Shown here: in pieces, positions 11,277 to 23,369 of the stretch | How the letters are laid out: each line of letters begins with the position of its first letter | Position numbering within the stretch: the stretch's first letter is position 1 | NCBI RefSeq assembly: GCF_020379485.1 | Contig: NC_063436.1 | Location: 20,396,423 to 20,460,422 of the forward strand | Direction: 5' to 3' | Length of the DNA stretch: 64,000 nucleotides | Origin: Brassica napus | Lineage: Eukaryota > Streptophyta > Magnoliopsida > Brassicales > Brassicaceae | Made by a program: the position numbers and the translations under genes | Notes under the pieces: generated by a model | Databases searched by the model: none | Seen by the model: the letters and a program-made list of their open reading frames with translations, nothing else | What the model was told of the DNA's origin: nothing

Positions 11277-12386
11277 TCCGCATCCATGCAGCATGTACTA
11301 GTATTAAATGAATAGTTAAGTAGGGACTACACTTTTTTCCAATGGATTTTAAGGAGACTAAAATATTAATTAGCATCTTAAAATTAAGGCCATGATGTCA
11401 AAGTTAACGTTCTACCACTGGGTTAAGTGGCATTAATAATCATATGCTTTTGTTTTGAACAACTAATAATAATCACATGCTAAGAGTTGTGATAATTAAT
11501 AACTGAGATTATGAGAGTCATATTATATGACAATGAAGCATTATTAACCTATGATATGAAATTGGACATGTAAGAATATTTTATTGAATTGTGTTAATAA
11601 TAGTTTTACATTATTGATGTGAAACTAGGACTGCTCGTCAAGTTAGCCTAAATGCGCTTTCATTACAAATGCAATAAGTTGATTGCCACTGACAAAACTG
11701 TATGTATGTATCTTACGCTTTTCCAGAGCTTTTGTCGTCTATTACGAACCCATCAACTCTTTTCCTTTGCCACTACAAAAACTTATGCTATCTAAACAAA
11801 AAATAGTTTTGTAAATGTTTTCCTTTTCCATGCAAGTCTAAGAAACTAGAAATTTCTTTTTTTTTTGGCATATTTTGGGTTTGAATATAAGAAAGGAAAG
11901 AAATGGTAGATGCATGAACCTTTTGACTTGGCAGCATGATATCCGATATTACTTTAAAAGTTACCTTAGAGCATTTTTAAAATAAGATTTGGAATATTCT
12001 GTAATTGATACATCATACATGGATATCATTCAGTGACTACACTATGGCATGTTAGATAATAATTTTGAATACATGAATACAAAATAAACTGATTTAACCA
12101 ATACAGAGATACATATTACTCTTGCATTTCTCAATACATATTAAGAAATATATAACAATTTTACTAATTATATAAGAAGTGGAAAGATAGTGTCATTACT
12201 TGCAAATGTCCAAACAAAACTATTCAGTCGACACTTGTAAAACAGGTCAATAAATAGTAATTGCTTTCCGTTTCTGCTTTTAGTTACTTTGTTTTTACAT
12301 TCTCACGCAATTTGTTCTTATTTTCTTATATAAACGAAAACACAAAGTATCTATTAAATCATCCTTGTTTCAAAAGTATCGTAGAG
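11277..12386. other. NPF4 copy 1 upstream region
   Basis: No gene is seen. The segment from about 11815 to 12386 is shared with 16625-17316 upstream of the second NPF4 copy, so it probably holds the conserved promoter. Confidence 0.55.
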
Positions 12387-14504
12387 ATGCAGAATGAGAT
12401 GGAAGAGAAATTTGAAGATTGGAGGGGTAAAGAGGCAATACCTGGCAAGCATGGTGGAATTAGAGCTGCATCCATCGCTTGTGGTAAATTTCTATAACTC
12501 AATAAAAACACCCTTATAAATTGTACTTTCATTATTTATAAGAGCTTTGGTGTATGCTGATGCAGTTGTGGAGATTATGGAGAATATGGTGTTCTTAGCA
12601 TGTTCAACCAACTTCATCACATACTTCACGAAATCATGGCATTACTCATCAGCCAAAGCATCAAACATGGTGACCAATTTCACAGGAACGTCGTTTTTGC
12701 TCACTATCATTGGTGGTTTTGTTGCTGACTCTTTTCTCACTCGCTTCACCGCTTTCGTCATCTTTTGTTCCATTGAACTCCTGGTAACTAGAAAACACTC
12801 CATTGAATCTTTTAAAATGATAATTTAAACTTATAGAAATTAAAAAGTATACTCCTATAGGGTTTGATCTTGTTGACCATCCAAGCACATAGCCCTAAGT
12901 TACAACCTCACGGAGATAACACTCCTTCAACTCTTCCATCACTGGTTCTATTCACCGGATTATATGCAGTAGCTACAGGTGTTGGAGGTGTCAAAGCCTC
13001 TTTGCCTGCTCATGGAGGCGACCAGCTTGATAGTCGAAAGCAAGGAATTATCTCAGGATTTTTCAGTTGGTACTTCTTCTCTATCTGCTTTGGAGGCCTC
13101 TTGGCCGTTACAATTATGGTGTGGACTGAAGAGAACAAAGGATGGAGCTCCAGCTTCGATATCTGCACCGTGATTTTAGCATCTGCACTCTTTATTTTCA
13201 CCGTGGGATTTCCTATGTATCGGTTCAGGCGTCCAACGGGAAGCCCTTTGACCAGAATTGTGAACGTGTTTGTTTCTGCCGCAAGAAACCGAAATAGGTT
13301 TGTAACGGATGCAGAGATAACGCTGAATAACTCTACCGACAAAAGCATTCATCACAACAAATTCAAGTAATGCTAAACACGTATTTTTTTTTATTTGCAC
13401 TAACATAATTATGTTTTGTTGACTTCCAAAGTCCTAAAACAAAACAAACTAAATATGGTTCCCTTAGAAATTAATGAAGAAACAATAAGCTTTCATAATT
13501 TTGATTCTGCATGTATTTCAACTAATCTTTTTACCTTTTAATAAAAATATATTTTCAATTAAAATAGATAATTAGACTCTCCTAACTAAATTTAAAAGAC
13601 GTGGGTCAATAAAAATGGGTATTGATCTTATTTCAAAAGCCATAGATTGGCATATATATTTTAAAAAAAGCCATAGATTCTCGTTAATTATTGTATGTAT
13701 TAAAGTTCATTTTTATTTAATGATTTATATGATTCAAATGCGTTATAACAAGATCGGCATTGGTATTTGATTTTCAGGTTTTTAAATAAAGCGAAGCTCA
13801 ACAACAAGATCTCAGCAACAGAAGTTGAAGAAACAAGAACGTTTCTAGCTCTCCTACCAATATTTGCGAGCACAATTGTAATGAACTGTTGCTTAGCACA
13901 ACTCTCAACCTACTCCGTACAACAAGGCATGCTGATGAACAGAAAACTCTCAAAGTCCTTCGAGCTTCCTCCCGCTTCTCTCAACACTATTGCTCTCCTA
14001 TTTATGCTCTCTTCTATAGCTTTCTACGAACTCTTTGCAAAAAGAATCGCATCAAGCAACAACGAAAGGTCGTCGAGCTTCAATTTGAAACGCATAGGAA
14101 CAGGCCTAGCTCTTACATCTGTTGCAATGGCCATAGCAGCAATCGTGGAGGCCAAGAGAAAACACGAGGCGGTTCACAATAACATCAAAATATCTGTGTT
14201 CTGGTTAGAGTTTCAGTATGTTTTGCTGAGTTTCTCGGATGTGTTGACTCTTGGAGGAATGTTAGAGTTTTTTTATAGAGAATCTCCGGCGAGTATGAAG
14301 AGCATCAGCACGGCGTTGGGGTGGTTTTCCACCGCATTAGGTTTCTTCCTCAGTACGCTTCTTGTGGATGTCACTAAATCGGTCACCGGATGGCTCGACG
14401 GAGAAGACGTTAACGGCTCCAGGCTCGAGCTGTTTTATGCGGTCCTGTGTGTTCTTAACACCCTTAATCTTTTTAATTATATTTTCTGGGCGAAAAGATA
14501 TTAA
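12387..14504 (+). CDS. NPF4.1: NRT1/PTR family transporter, NPF4 subfamily (copy 1)
   Basis: Four exons (12387-12483, 12566-12783, 12861-13366, 13778-14504) give 515 residues, matching the short NPF4.1 type as remembered from Arabidopsis. The last join is AA|gtaatg to cag|GTTTTTAAATAAA, giving KFLNKAKL. The protein keeps the family features: a FTGTSFLLTIIGGFVADSFL stretch, the GGVKASLPAHGGDQ loop, the cytoplasmic linker with RNRNRF, and a hydrophobic C half ending IFWAKRY. Transport is expected to be proton-coupled at the plasma membrane. NPF4.1 and 4.2 (AIT3, AIT4) were reported to import abscisic acid or gibberellin in yeast assays. The first-helix motif reads EIMEN rather than ExxER, as in other NPF4 proteins. 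It is a tandem partner of the gene at 17317. Which copy corresponds to NPF4.1 or 4.2 cannot be decided here. Confidence 0.88.
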
Positions 14505-14920
14505 GAAAAAAGAAGAAGACAGTATGTGGTCGTCTTTTGTCAAAAGTACTCTTTAGTTTTGTTAAATATTGACATAATCTTTTAGTGAAGATGCTAAGCA
14601 TAATGTGTGTATGTGTGGTCTCGTGATGTAGTGGAAGTCTAAATCAAGTCACTTGTGTACTTGTTTCTTGTGGTCGTTCGAAAGATGGTTGAGGTGTCAT
14701 TGTAATAAAGGGACGCAATAGTAACCATCTTCTTAATTTGTGATTCTACCCTAATTAACAAATTTCAAAGGTAATATTTTTAAGAACGAAATTTCCCTTT
14801 ACCTAAGCAGGGTGTGTGGTAGCACACTGATCAGCGTTTTATTAACAACTAGGGTTTAACCCGCCCAAAATAAATGAAAAAGTAATTGAAAAATATCTAA
14901 AATGTTAAGGGAAATTTAAC
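14505..14920. other. NPF4 copy 1 3' flank with a Helitron-end-like scar
   Basis: Contains the NPF4 3' UTR. At 14850-14867 an ACTAGGGTTTAACCCGCCC stretch resembles the 3' end of a minus-strand Helitron. It is absent at the same place in copy 2 (near 20290), which reads straight through. The hairpin partner is missing, so this may be a scar or chance. Confidence 0.35.
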
Positions 14921-15214
14921 TGCGTGTGTTGCTGCCTCGTGTTTTTGTTGGGAAGGAGGAAAATCTGAGGACGATTGTGAGAGAGTCGTGCGTCGCGGCG
15001 AATTGGTAGTTGAAGAGCCGTGGCTTGTCTCTCCCGCCATAGCGGAGATTCTCTTACCTGCAACACAAGTGGTTCGGTCCGTGCACGAGAAGGGCTGGAT
15101 CTAGTTTGGAAGTGACAACGTTGAATAAAGACGCCGTTAGCTGTCGCTCTGTGGGGTTTGATGACGCCGTGAATGCACGTTTGTTCATCAGGACGTGATC
15201 CGCATCCATGCAGC
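14921..15214 (+). pseudogene. Truncated DUF506 pseudogene
   Basis: Matches the 3' end of the DUF506 gene (from about 10995 to 11293), including its last codons and the following GATCCGCATCCATGCAGC. The 5' two-thirds are absent. Relative to the intact gene there is a 6-base deletion near the left edge, the codons around 15006 now read TGG TAG, and the conserved WRR tryptophan has become TAG (near 15042). It is a dead by-product of the tandem duplication, placed just after the first NPF4 gene. Confidence 0.85.
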
Positions 15215-16387
15215 CCAACGTTGGACAAGCCCAATTCATTTTTTCCATTCATTTTTGTTTTCCACCGAATTTAAACTATGATTTAAAAAAAAAATATTTA
15301 AACAAAGTTGCTGGACCCTTTTATTAGACTTAACTATTTTTTTGGTTTTGTTTTATATGTTTCTAAGTACTTTACATAATTTAAATGAACTCATTTATTA
15401 TTCTCCCATAATTTATTTTATAATTACTTTGAAAATAAATCTTCATAAATATATGACAGATTATTCAAACATGTTTACACATGACATTATCATTATCACA
15501 TATAGTTCTATTAATAGTATAAAATTTAGTTATGGTTTAATAGTATAAATTTGTTATGTTTAATTTATAGGTTGTAATGGAGAATTCTTTGGTGTATAAC
15601 AAAAAATTTTCTTCATTTTTACGTGAATTAGAAACTAAAAGTCTTAATGTCAATTATTCAACTATGAAACAATAATTTAATTAATTACATGCAATCACTT
15701 ATTAAGATTTGATCTTACATTCTTATATGTGAACTAAATGAATAATCTTATCATAAAAAAAATATAAAATGGGTCTAGACGGTTTGGAAATTTAAATGGA
15801 TTTAGTAAAAAAAACTGGTTTAAATAGAACATGTTTATTTACTTTACAAGTTCTAACAATGGATATGATACGTTTTATTGAATTTTCACAAATGTAAAAT
15901 ATCTTGCGCTTTAAATCGGATAGTTTAGATTGTTTGGAAAAAATATAGGATATATAATTAACTACTAGATTTTGACCAATACTTTTTTAACGTGGGTTTA
16001 TTTTTGAAATTAAATGAATTCTTCTTATATAATTTCTATATAAGATAATGCATGGGTTTGGATACATTTACCCGGGTGCACTGAATCGTACCAAACTGGA
16101 TAAAGAAAATTAAATTTAAGCTGAATTTCATAAATAACCGAGAAAATATTATATTTTTAGAATTGGAACTGAGAACCAAGATGAATACTTCAATTTTTAA
16201 AAAAATACAAATTATATACCTACAAATATTAATTATATTGGATTTCTAAATAACCAAATATCCTAAAAATACTATTTATAAACCAAATTATGCAAAACAA
16301 AAAAAAAATTAGTGACTCGAATATTTTTTATTCAAATAATTAATAGTTAATTATTTATCCTATTTTTCAAACAACCTAAACTAGCGC
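15215..16387. other. AT-rich insertion specific to the second duplication unit
   Basis: No counterpart in unit 1. Strongly AT-rich with no recognisable gene. The right end joins a LINE RNase H relic, so part of it may be decayed retrotransposon. Confidence 0.5.
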
Positions 16388-16552
16388 AACAACGACATCC
16401 GGAACGAAGAGATCCATGGTATTATGAAAGATATCCAACAGCTCTCTTCTGATTTCGCCGATATTTGTTTTCTCCATCTTCTTCGTCAATGTAATGGTGA
16501 TGCTGATTGTTTGGCAAAATTTACTTTAGAAATGGACCCAGTTCGGGCCTGA
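16388..16552 (+). pseudogene. RNase H-like (RVT_3) fragment from a non-LTR retrotransposon
   Basis: An open stretch of 54 codons before TGA reads like the end of a plant LINE RNase H domain, with DIQQLSSDFADICFLHLLRQ followed by CNGDADCLAK, the usual xxNxxADxLAK motif. It has no start and no upstream catalytic part. In Arabidopsis an RNase H-like gene (At3g25270, from memory) sits between the two NPF4 genes, so this may be the positional relic of that gene. Confidence 0.65.
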
Positions 16553-17316
16553 CCTTGGGCATGAGGCCTCTTCTAAGTTTAATTAATTTGTGCACAAAAA
16601 GAAAATGCTAGCTAAAGAGTTTTGTGAATGTTTCCCCTTTCCATGCAAGTCTAAGAAACTAGAAATTTCTTATTTTTGGTATATTTTTGATTTTGAATAT
16701 AAGAAAGGATAAGAATTGTAGATGCATGAACCTTTTGACTTGACTGCATGATATCCAATATTACCTTTTTTGAACAAATATATCCAATATTACTTAAAAA
16801 GTTATCTTAGAGTATTTTTTTATAACAATTTGGAATATTCTGTAATTTTTTTGTTTTTTTAATATAAGTATTCTGTAATTGATACAATACATGGATATCA
16901 TTCAGTGGCTACACTATCACTTCTATGTCATGTTAGATAATAATTCTGAATATATGAGCACAAATTAACAGAAAAAGGCGATACAGATATTCTTGCATTT
17001 CTCAATGTATTTTAAAATATATATGACAATTTTACTAAATGTATAAAAGTGGAATGATAGTGTCATTATTTGCAAATGTCCAAGCAAAGCTAATCAGTGG
17101 ACATTTGTAAAACAGGTCAATAAATAGTATTGCTTTCCGTTTCTGCTCTTAATTACTTTATTTTACATTTATCATCTTATTTTCTTATACAAACTAAATC
17201 CACAAAGCAACCACCATCGGTGATGTCCAAATATTAATAAATACACGGCACCTAATAAATCACTTTAGGCACAAATATATCTATTCAATCATCCTTGTTT
17301 CTAAGGGATCGTAGAG

Positions 17317-19989
17317 ATGCAGAATGAGATGGAAGAGAAATTTGAAGATTGGAGAGGTAAAGAGGCAACCCCTGGCAAGCATGGTGGGATTAAAGCTGCT
17401 TCCATTGCTTGTGGTAAATTTCTATAACTCAACAAAAAAAAACCCTTAAAAATTGTACTTTCATTATTTATAAGAGATTTGGTGTGTGTGCTACTGTAGT
17501 TGTGGAGATGATGGAGAATATGGTGTTCTTAGCATGTTCAACCAACTTCATCACATATTTCACGAAATCATGGCATTACTCACCAGCCAAAGCATCAAAC
17601 ATGGTGACCAATTTCACAGGAACGTCGTTTTTGCTCACTATCTTTGGTGGTTTTGTTGCTGACTCTTTTCTCACTCGCTTCACCGCTTTCGTCATATTTT
17701 GTTCCATTGAACTCCTGGTAACTAGAAAACACTCCATTAAATCATTTAAAATAATCAAAGGGTCTATATAAAATTTAAAAATATCTCCTTTTTATAGGGT
17801 TTGACCTTGTTGACCATCCAAGCTCATATCCCTAAGTTACAACCACAAGGAGATAACACTCCTTCGACTCTTCAATCAGTGGTTCTATTCACGGGACTTT
17901 ACGCAGTAGCTACAGGTGTTGGAGGTGTCAAAGCCTCTTTGCCTGCTCATGGAGGCGACCAGCTTGATAGTCGAAACCAGAAACTTATCTCAGGATTCTT
18001 CAGTTGGTACTTCTTCTCTCTCTGCTTTGGAGGCTTCTTGGCCGTTACAATTATGGTTTGGATTGAAGAGAACAAAGGCTGGAGCTCCAGCTTCGATATC
18101 TGCACCGTGATTTTAGCCTCTGCGCTCTTTATTTTCACCGTGGGATTTCCTATGTATCGGTTCAAGCGTCCAACGGGAAGCCCTTTGACCAGAATTGTGA
18201 ACGTGTTTGTTTCTGCCGCAAGAAACCGAAATAGGTTTGTAGCGGATGCAGAGATGACGCAGAATCATAACTCTACCGACAAAAGCATTCATCACAACAA
18301 ATTCAAGTAATGCGAAACACGTACTTTTTATTTATTTTATTTTATATTTGCACTAACATAATCCTCCGAATTCCTAGTTACGTCCTAAAACAAGATAAAC
18401 TAAACATGGTTCCCATAGAAATTAATGAAGAAACTATAAGCTTTCATAATTTTGATTGTGCATGTATTTCAACTGATATTTTTGCTTTTTATAAATAAAA
18501 ATATATTTTTCAATTAAAATGATTAGATATACTCCCTCCGTTTCAATATAAATGATGTTTTAGGTGATTATTTTTATTTCATAATAGATGATGTTTTCAC
18601 ATATCTAGGTAACTTTAACTTTATCAAAAACTGTGTAGCCAATTGTGTTTTTATTATTTTTGTTTATAATTAAATAAAATAGTTTTAAATTATATTTTAA
18701 TGATTTTTTGTTTAAAAAAGATAATTTCTTAATATGTGTGCAAAAAACCAAAACTTCATCTATTATGAAACAGAGGGAGTATATAATTAGACTCTCGTAA
18801 CTAATTTTGAAAAAGGTGGGTAAATTTAATACTCTCTATGTTTCATATTATAAGTAGTTTTAGCAAAAATGTTTTGTTTCACAATATAAATAGTTTTAGC
18901 ATTTCAATGCAATTTTTGTATTTGTTGAATATTATATTACCAATTGAATTATGTTAGCTTTTTATAATTGGTTGAAATTATATGTTAAATGATATTTTTT
19001 TATAAATAATTATGTTTTTAATATTAGTGTTTTTAGCCAAAACTACCTACAATTTGAAACATAGGGAGTAATAATGGCTGTCAAAAGCCATAGATTGGCA
19101 TATTAAAAAAAGGCTATAGATTCTCATTATTTTTTGTATATATATAACAAAGTTCATTTTTATCTAACGATTTATGATTTATATGATTCAAATGCGTTAT
19201 AACATAATTATGATTCAGTACAAAATAGAGCTTCAAGACCGTTATTGGTATTTGATTTTCAGGTTTTTAAATAAAGCGAAGCTCAACAATAATATATCAG
19301 CAACAGAAGTTGAAGAAACAAGAACGTTTCTGGCTCTCCTACCAATTTTTGCGAGCACAATTGTAATGAACTGTTGCCTGGCACAACTATCAACCTACTC
19401 CGTACAACAAGGCATGTTGATGAACAAAAAACTCACGCAGTCCTTCGAGGTTCCTCCCGCTTCTCTCAACGCTATTGCTCTCTTACTTTTGCTCTTTTCT
19501 ATAGCTTTCTACGAACTATTTGGGAAAAGAATCTCTTCAAGCAATAACGAAAGGTCAACGAGCTTCAATTTGAAACGCATAGGAGCAGGCCTAGCTCTCA
19601 CCTCTGTTTCAATGGCTATAGCAGCCATCGTGGAGGCCAAGAGAAAACACGAGTTGGTTCACAACAACATCAAAATCTCTTTGTTTTGGTTAGAGTTTCA
19701 GTATGTTTTGCTGTGTTTCTCGGATATGTTGACTCTTGGAGGAATGTTAGAGTTCTTCTATAGAGAATCTCCGGCGAGTATGAAGAGCATCAGCACGGCG
19801 TTGGGGTGGTTTTCCACCGCATTAGGTTTCTTCCTCAGTACGGTTCTTGTGGATATCACTAAAGCGGTCACGGGATGGCTCGACGGAAAAGATGTTAACG
19901 GCTCTAGGCTCGAGCTGTTTTATGCGGTCTTGTGTGTTCTTAACACCATTAATCTTTTTAATTATATTTTCTGGGCGAAAAGATATTAA
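17317..19989 (+). CDS. NPF4.2: NRT1/PTR family transporter, NPF4 subfamily (copy 2)
   Basis: Four exons (17317-17413, 17500-17717, 17798-18306, 19263-19989) in the same phases as copy 1 give 516 residues; the extra codon is in exon 3 (QNHNSTDKS against LNNSTDKS). All family features of copy 1 are conserved, including VEMMEN in the first helix, GGVKASLPAHGGDQ and the IFWAKRY end, so both copies look functional. The last intron is 956 bases against 411 in copy 1. Two Stowaway-type MITEs (18532-18779 and 18832-19068) account for most of the difference. The predicted role is plasma-membrane import of hormone or related substrates. Naming as NPF4.2 is tentative, because the two genes are recent tandem duplicates that may not correspond one-to-one with the Arabidopsis pair. 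Confidence 0.87.
18532..18779. mobile_element. Stowaway-type MITE in NPF4 copy 2 intron 3 (248 bp)
   Basis: The ends read CTCCCTCCGTTTCAATATAA and, inward from the right, CTCCCTCTGTTTCATAATAG, the classic plant CTCCCTCCGT terminus. TA flanks both sides (18530-18531, 18780-18781). It is absent from the same intron of copy 1, so it inserted after the duplication or was lost from copy 1. Confidence 0.85.
18832..19068. mobile_element. Second Stowaway-type MITE in the same intron (237 bp)
   Basis: Terminal inverted repeats CTCTCTATGTTTCATATTAT and, reading inward from the right, CTCCCTATGTTTCAAATTGT, with TA on both sides (18830-18831, 19069-19070). It lies 52 bp from the first MITE and is likewise absent from the copy 1 intron. 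Confidence 0.8.
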
Positions 19990-22929
19990 GCAAAACAAGA
20001 AGACAAAGTATGTGCTTGTGGTGGTTCGCAAGATGGTTGGGATGTCACTGTAATAAAGGGACGAAATAGTAACTATCCCATTTAAAGATTCTTTTTTTTT
20101 TGGACAAAACCCATTTAAAGTTTCACAATTTGTGATTCTACCCTAATTAAGAAATTTCAAAAATAACATTTTTCAAGAATTCTTTTTTTTTATCAAAAAA
20201 AAAAAAAACATTTTTCAAGAACGAAATTTGAAATTTCCGTTTAGCTAAGCACGGTGAGGGGTACCACACTGGTCAGCGTTTTATCAACAACTCCCGAAAC
20301 AAATGAAAAAGTAACTGAAAATTATCTAACATTAACGTTCACTTTTTTGTTATTTTTGCTAGAAATTATAGACTTGTCTACTTAAGAAGAAAATTTTATA
20401 TAATTTTTATACATTTTAAATATTTGTTTTACCTTAATAAGTAAAATAAAATTACTTAAAACTGTGGTTAAGATTGAATATATAATTTATGAATTATTTA
20501 TCACTACATTATAAATATATATATATATATATATATATTAAATTTACTGTTAATTTTTGTTTCTATTATACATTTTTTTAAAAAAATATTGATTTAAATA
20601 GGGTGAAAGTTAATTTTCACTAAAAAATTTTTTTATATCAAATTAGCTTATAGCCTAACATAGTTTAAGTTTTTTTTTTTACATATTTGTTTAAAAACTT
20701 ATCAAATAAATGATATCATCCAAACTGATTAAGGTTTTTAAACTAAATATTATTGTTTAATTTTCAGAGTATAATTAGTGATTCTATTATTTTATTTTAT
20801 TTCCTTTTTGTAATATTATTTTATGTTGGTTTTATTATATAAATAATTATTCTCTTATTTACTTAACAATTTACGATAACTGTTTATTATAAAAATTATC
20901 TTATCTTATTTTTATTTTATTTATTATGTATTCTAGTTTCATTTTGACTAATACAAAACTTTTTTGAAAACAGAAAGTTGACTGATATATATCATGTTTA
21001 TAATATTTATTATGTAATGAGATTTTAAATATGTAACATTAATAATTAACAGAATATCCCTTTAAAAACGTTTGGAAATATAAAGTGTTAAATATATTAT
21101 AGTAATCAGTTTTTAATTTTAAAATTAAAATACAATTAAAAAAAAGATTTCAGTTTCAGTTTAGAACAGAAAATTGACAAATAAAGTTTTTATTTATTTT
21201 AGTTGTGTATATAACATGCTAAAATTCATTAAAGATATCTCTTATTAATTTAGACACACACACATATATATAAGTTTAAAATAAATAAATCTTAAATTAT
21301 GTAATATACACATAAAATTAACCATCATGAAAAGAAAAAATGATATTCATATTCGTTTAAATATATTTATATGTAGATAAATTTAGATTTAAATATTAAA
21401 TGATATATTTTATTTCTAGATGATGTCATCATGAAAACATGTAATTAGAACAAAAATTTGTGAACCATTAAATGGTTTGTTAAATATTTTGACCAAATAA
21501 TAAAAAAAATGAAAGAATTTATAAAATTTTAAAATTGGTGATGAATTGTTAGATTTTGGTGCCATTTGTCTAGGTTGCTTCATGAGAAGAAAGAAAAGTC
21601 TATTTTATATGTATAGTTAATATTTTTTTATTTTTATGATTTTATTTATTTATTTTTGAAATTTATGTATTTTTAATTTATTATGTATTTTAAATTAATA
21701 CATGTTGTAGAATGATTGATATTAAAATATTGGTTGAACTAAATTAATTTAATAATTTAAAAACAAATTGTGATGAGGTGTCAACTGCATCCATTGATGA
21801 GTTGGAAGTTTGAGAAAATAGAAAAACATAATTTATTTATGTAGAGATATTGATATATAGATCACTAGACTAACTGATAAGTCGATTTTTGAATATTTTG
21901 ATAACATTTTTCTATGTTTGGTTATGGAGGTCTAACATGCAAAATTAATTAAAAAGTTTAAAATAAACTGAACTAACGTTGCACCTTCATATTAGATGTC
22001 TTAAGGGATAGTTTCACTACCTTATGCTTTGCCATGTCTGATGAAATACTAATTTAATTTCTATGTCAGTAATATATATGTGTGTTAGAATGTGACTAAT
22101 AACTTTATTAAAATATTAACAAAAACTACCTAATTAGTTAAATTCGTATAACCCTTGTATATTGATGAATTAGATCTTTAGATTTTTAGATAGATTAACA
22201 CGTGCTAATTTACTACTGCTATTTATTTGATGCTTGATAAAGAATTTTGGCGATATAGAAAATTAAGTTATTAGATTTAATATTTTTTTTTAAAAATTGA
22301 TGAGTTGTCAACTTTTAGTGCATCTATTGATAAATTGGAGACTTTGAGAAGGGAGAAAATCTACTATTACAATTTGATTTTTTGGTGTTGTTTGCCTACA
22401 AGGTGATCTTGGCTTCCCAATACAAGACAAACCATGCAAACCAAAGACTGATATTACATATGGAGCATGCATCAACACTTTGGATTATTTTTCCCAAGAA
22501 CTTGCAACTTTAACTATGGGTGTTCTTAGTTTCCTCACAGCATGATTAAAGATGTTCCGGCATGTTTGCTTCTCCTCTATCTCACGAAAGGTCCTCTCAT
22601 GCTTCACTAATTTTTTCTGACTGAAAAAAATTGTCTATTGCATATGGAGCATGCATCAACAGTCACTGGTTCTTTTTTCTTTGCATGTGCTCGTGCGGAT
22701 TTACTAAGAGATAAGGTTTGACATACATACATACAAAGAAAAAGAGTTAGAAAAGAAGAGATACAAAAAAATAGTAAGGGGTTATCAAACAAACAAAGCT
22801 AACACGTACCACGGTAGATGATCGTCTCTGATTTGAATAAGAAACTTCTTGTATCTGTTTCTATATTTCATTTTCTTGGATAGGTTGAGCAGGATGTCGT
22901 TTCTCTTCTGAAGAAAAATGAGATATAAG
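19990..22929. other. Long AT-rich intergenic stretch
   Basis: NPF4 copy 2 3' flank, then almost 2.5 kb of very AT-rich DNA with an (AT)n run at 20515-20538. A 47-codon open stretch at 22403-22546 contains four spaced residues that might suggest a small secreted peptide, but has no start or family match that I recognise. CATATGGAGCATGCATCAAC occurs at about 22457 and 22638. Confidence 0.5.
20515..20538. repeat. (AT)n microsatellite
   Basis: About 12 uninterrupted AT dinucleotides inside the AT-rich spacer. Confidence 0.9.
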
Positions 22930-23365
22930 CATAATCTGAATTATTTGGAAGTCATTTCAAGAAATTTGAGCTAATTTTAAAATGGTTATTTGGAAGCACT
23001 TTCATGAGCTAATTTTAAGATGGTTACATAAAAAAAATCAAACTTTAGCCGGCATATGACCTCGTTTGTCGTAGTAACGGATGTCTCCAGCTGTCTACTG
23101 GTGGCTGATTGTTGTTGTTTAAACTTTTAGGGGTTATATTTGTCAATAAACAAACCTTAAGGTTTTTTTTTAAATTATTTCAAGTAAGTTGGTTTGATGG
23201 ACAAGTAAAAAGATTGAAAATGAAAAAAAAAATACGGAAACCTTTGTCCTCGGAAAGAGGCTTTGGTCTAGCAACCCTTTAAAAACAAGTATCCAAAGTT
23301 TCTGTGTTGGCTTTGTCAAATCCTCTGCATTTTGTAGTTAAAGAAGATCGATCAAAGCCTCTTTC
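22930..23365 (+). repeat. Duplicated copy of the TlyA gene 5' flank
   Basis: Matches 26670-27100 just upstream of the TlyA gene. Shared blocks include TGGCTGATTGT, GGGGTTATATTTGTCAA, ACAAACCTTAAGG, TTGGTTTGATGGACAAGTAA and TCAAATCCTCTGCATTTTG. The copy stops where the TlyA leader would lead into the start codon, and LINE sequence begins there. Confidence 0.75.
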
Positions 23366-23369
23366 TCGT

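Larger units (their letters stand above)
10988..20300 (+). repeat. Tandem segmental duplication: DUF506 3' end plus NPF4 gene
   Basis: Unit 1 runs from about 10988 to 14920, and unit 2 from about 14921 to 20300. Both start inside the DUF506 coding region at GCGTGTGTTGC and run through the same NPF4 upstream block (TTTCCATGCAAGTCTAAGAA near 11826 and 16639), the whole NPF4 gene and its 3' flank (AAATGAAAAAGTAA near 14873 and 20302). Unit 2 is longer because of an insertion between about 15215 and 16600 and two MITEs in its last intron. The limits were read by eye. Confidence 0.8.

Noticed and set aside
14850..14868. Complete Helitron 3' end
   Set aside because: CTAG and the GGGCGGG arm are present on the minus strand, but the partner arm of the hairpin is missing.
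19174..19262. Alternative start extending NPF4 copy 2 exon 4 upstream
   Set aside because: The extension reads through the intron acceptor at 19261-19262; the spliced frame shared with copy 1 is the supported model.
22403..22546. Small Cys-containing peptide gene
   Set aside because: 47 codons without a Met or signal peptide, no recognised Cys pattern, and AT-rich flanks; kept only as a note.
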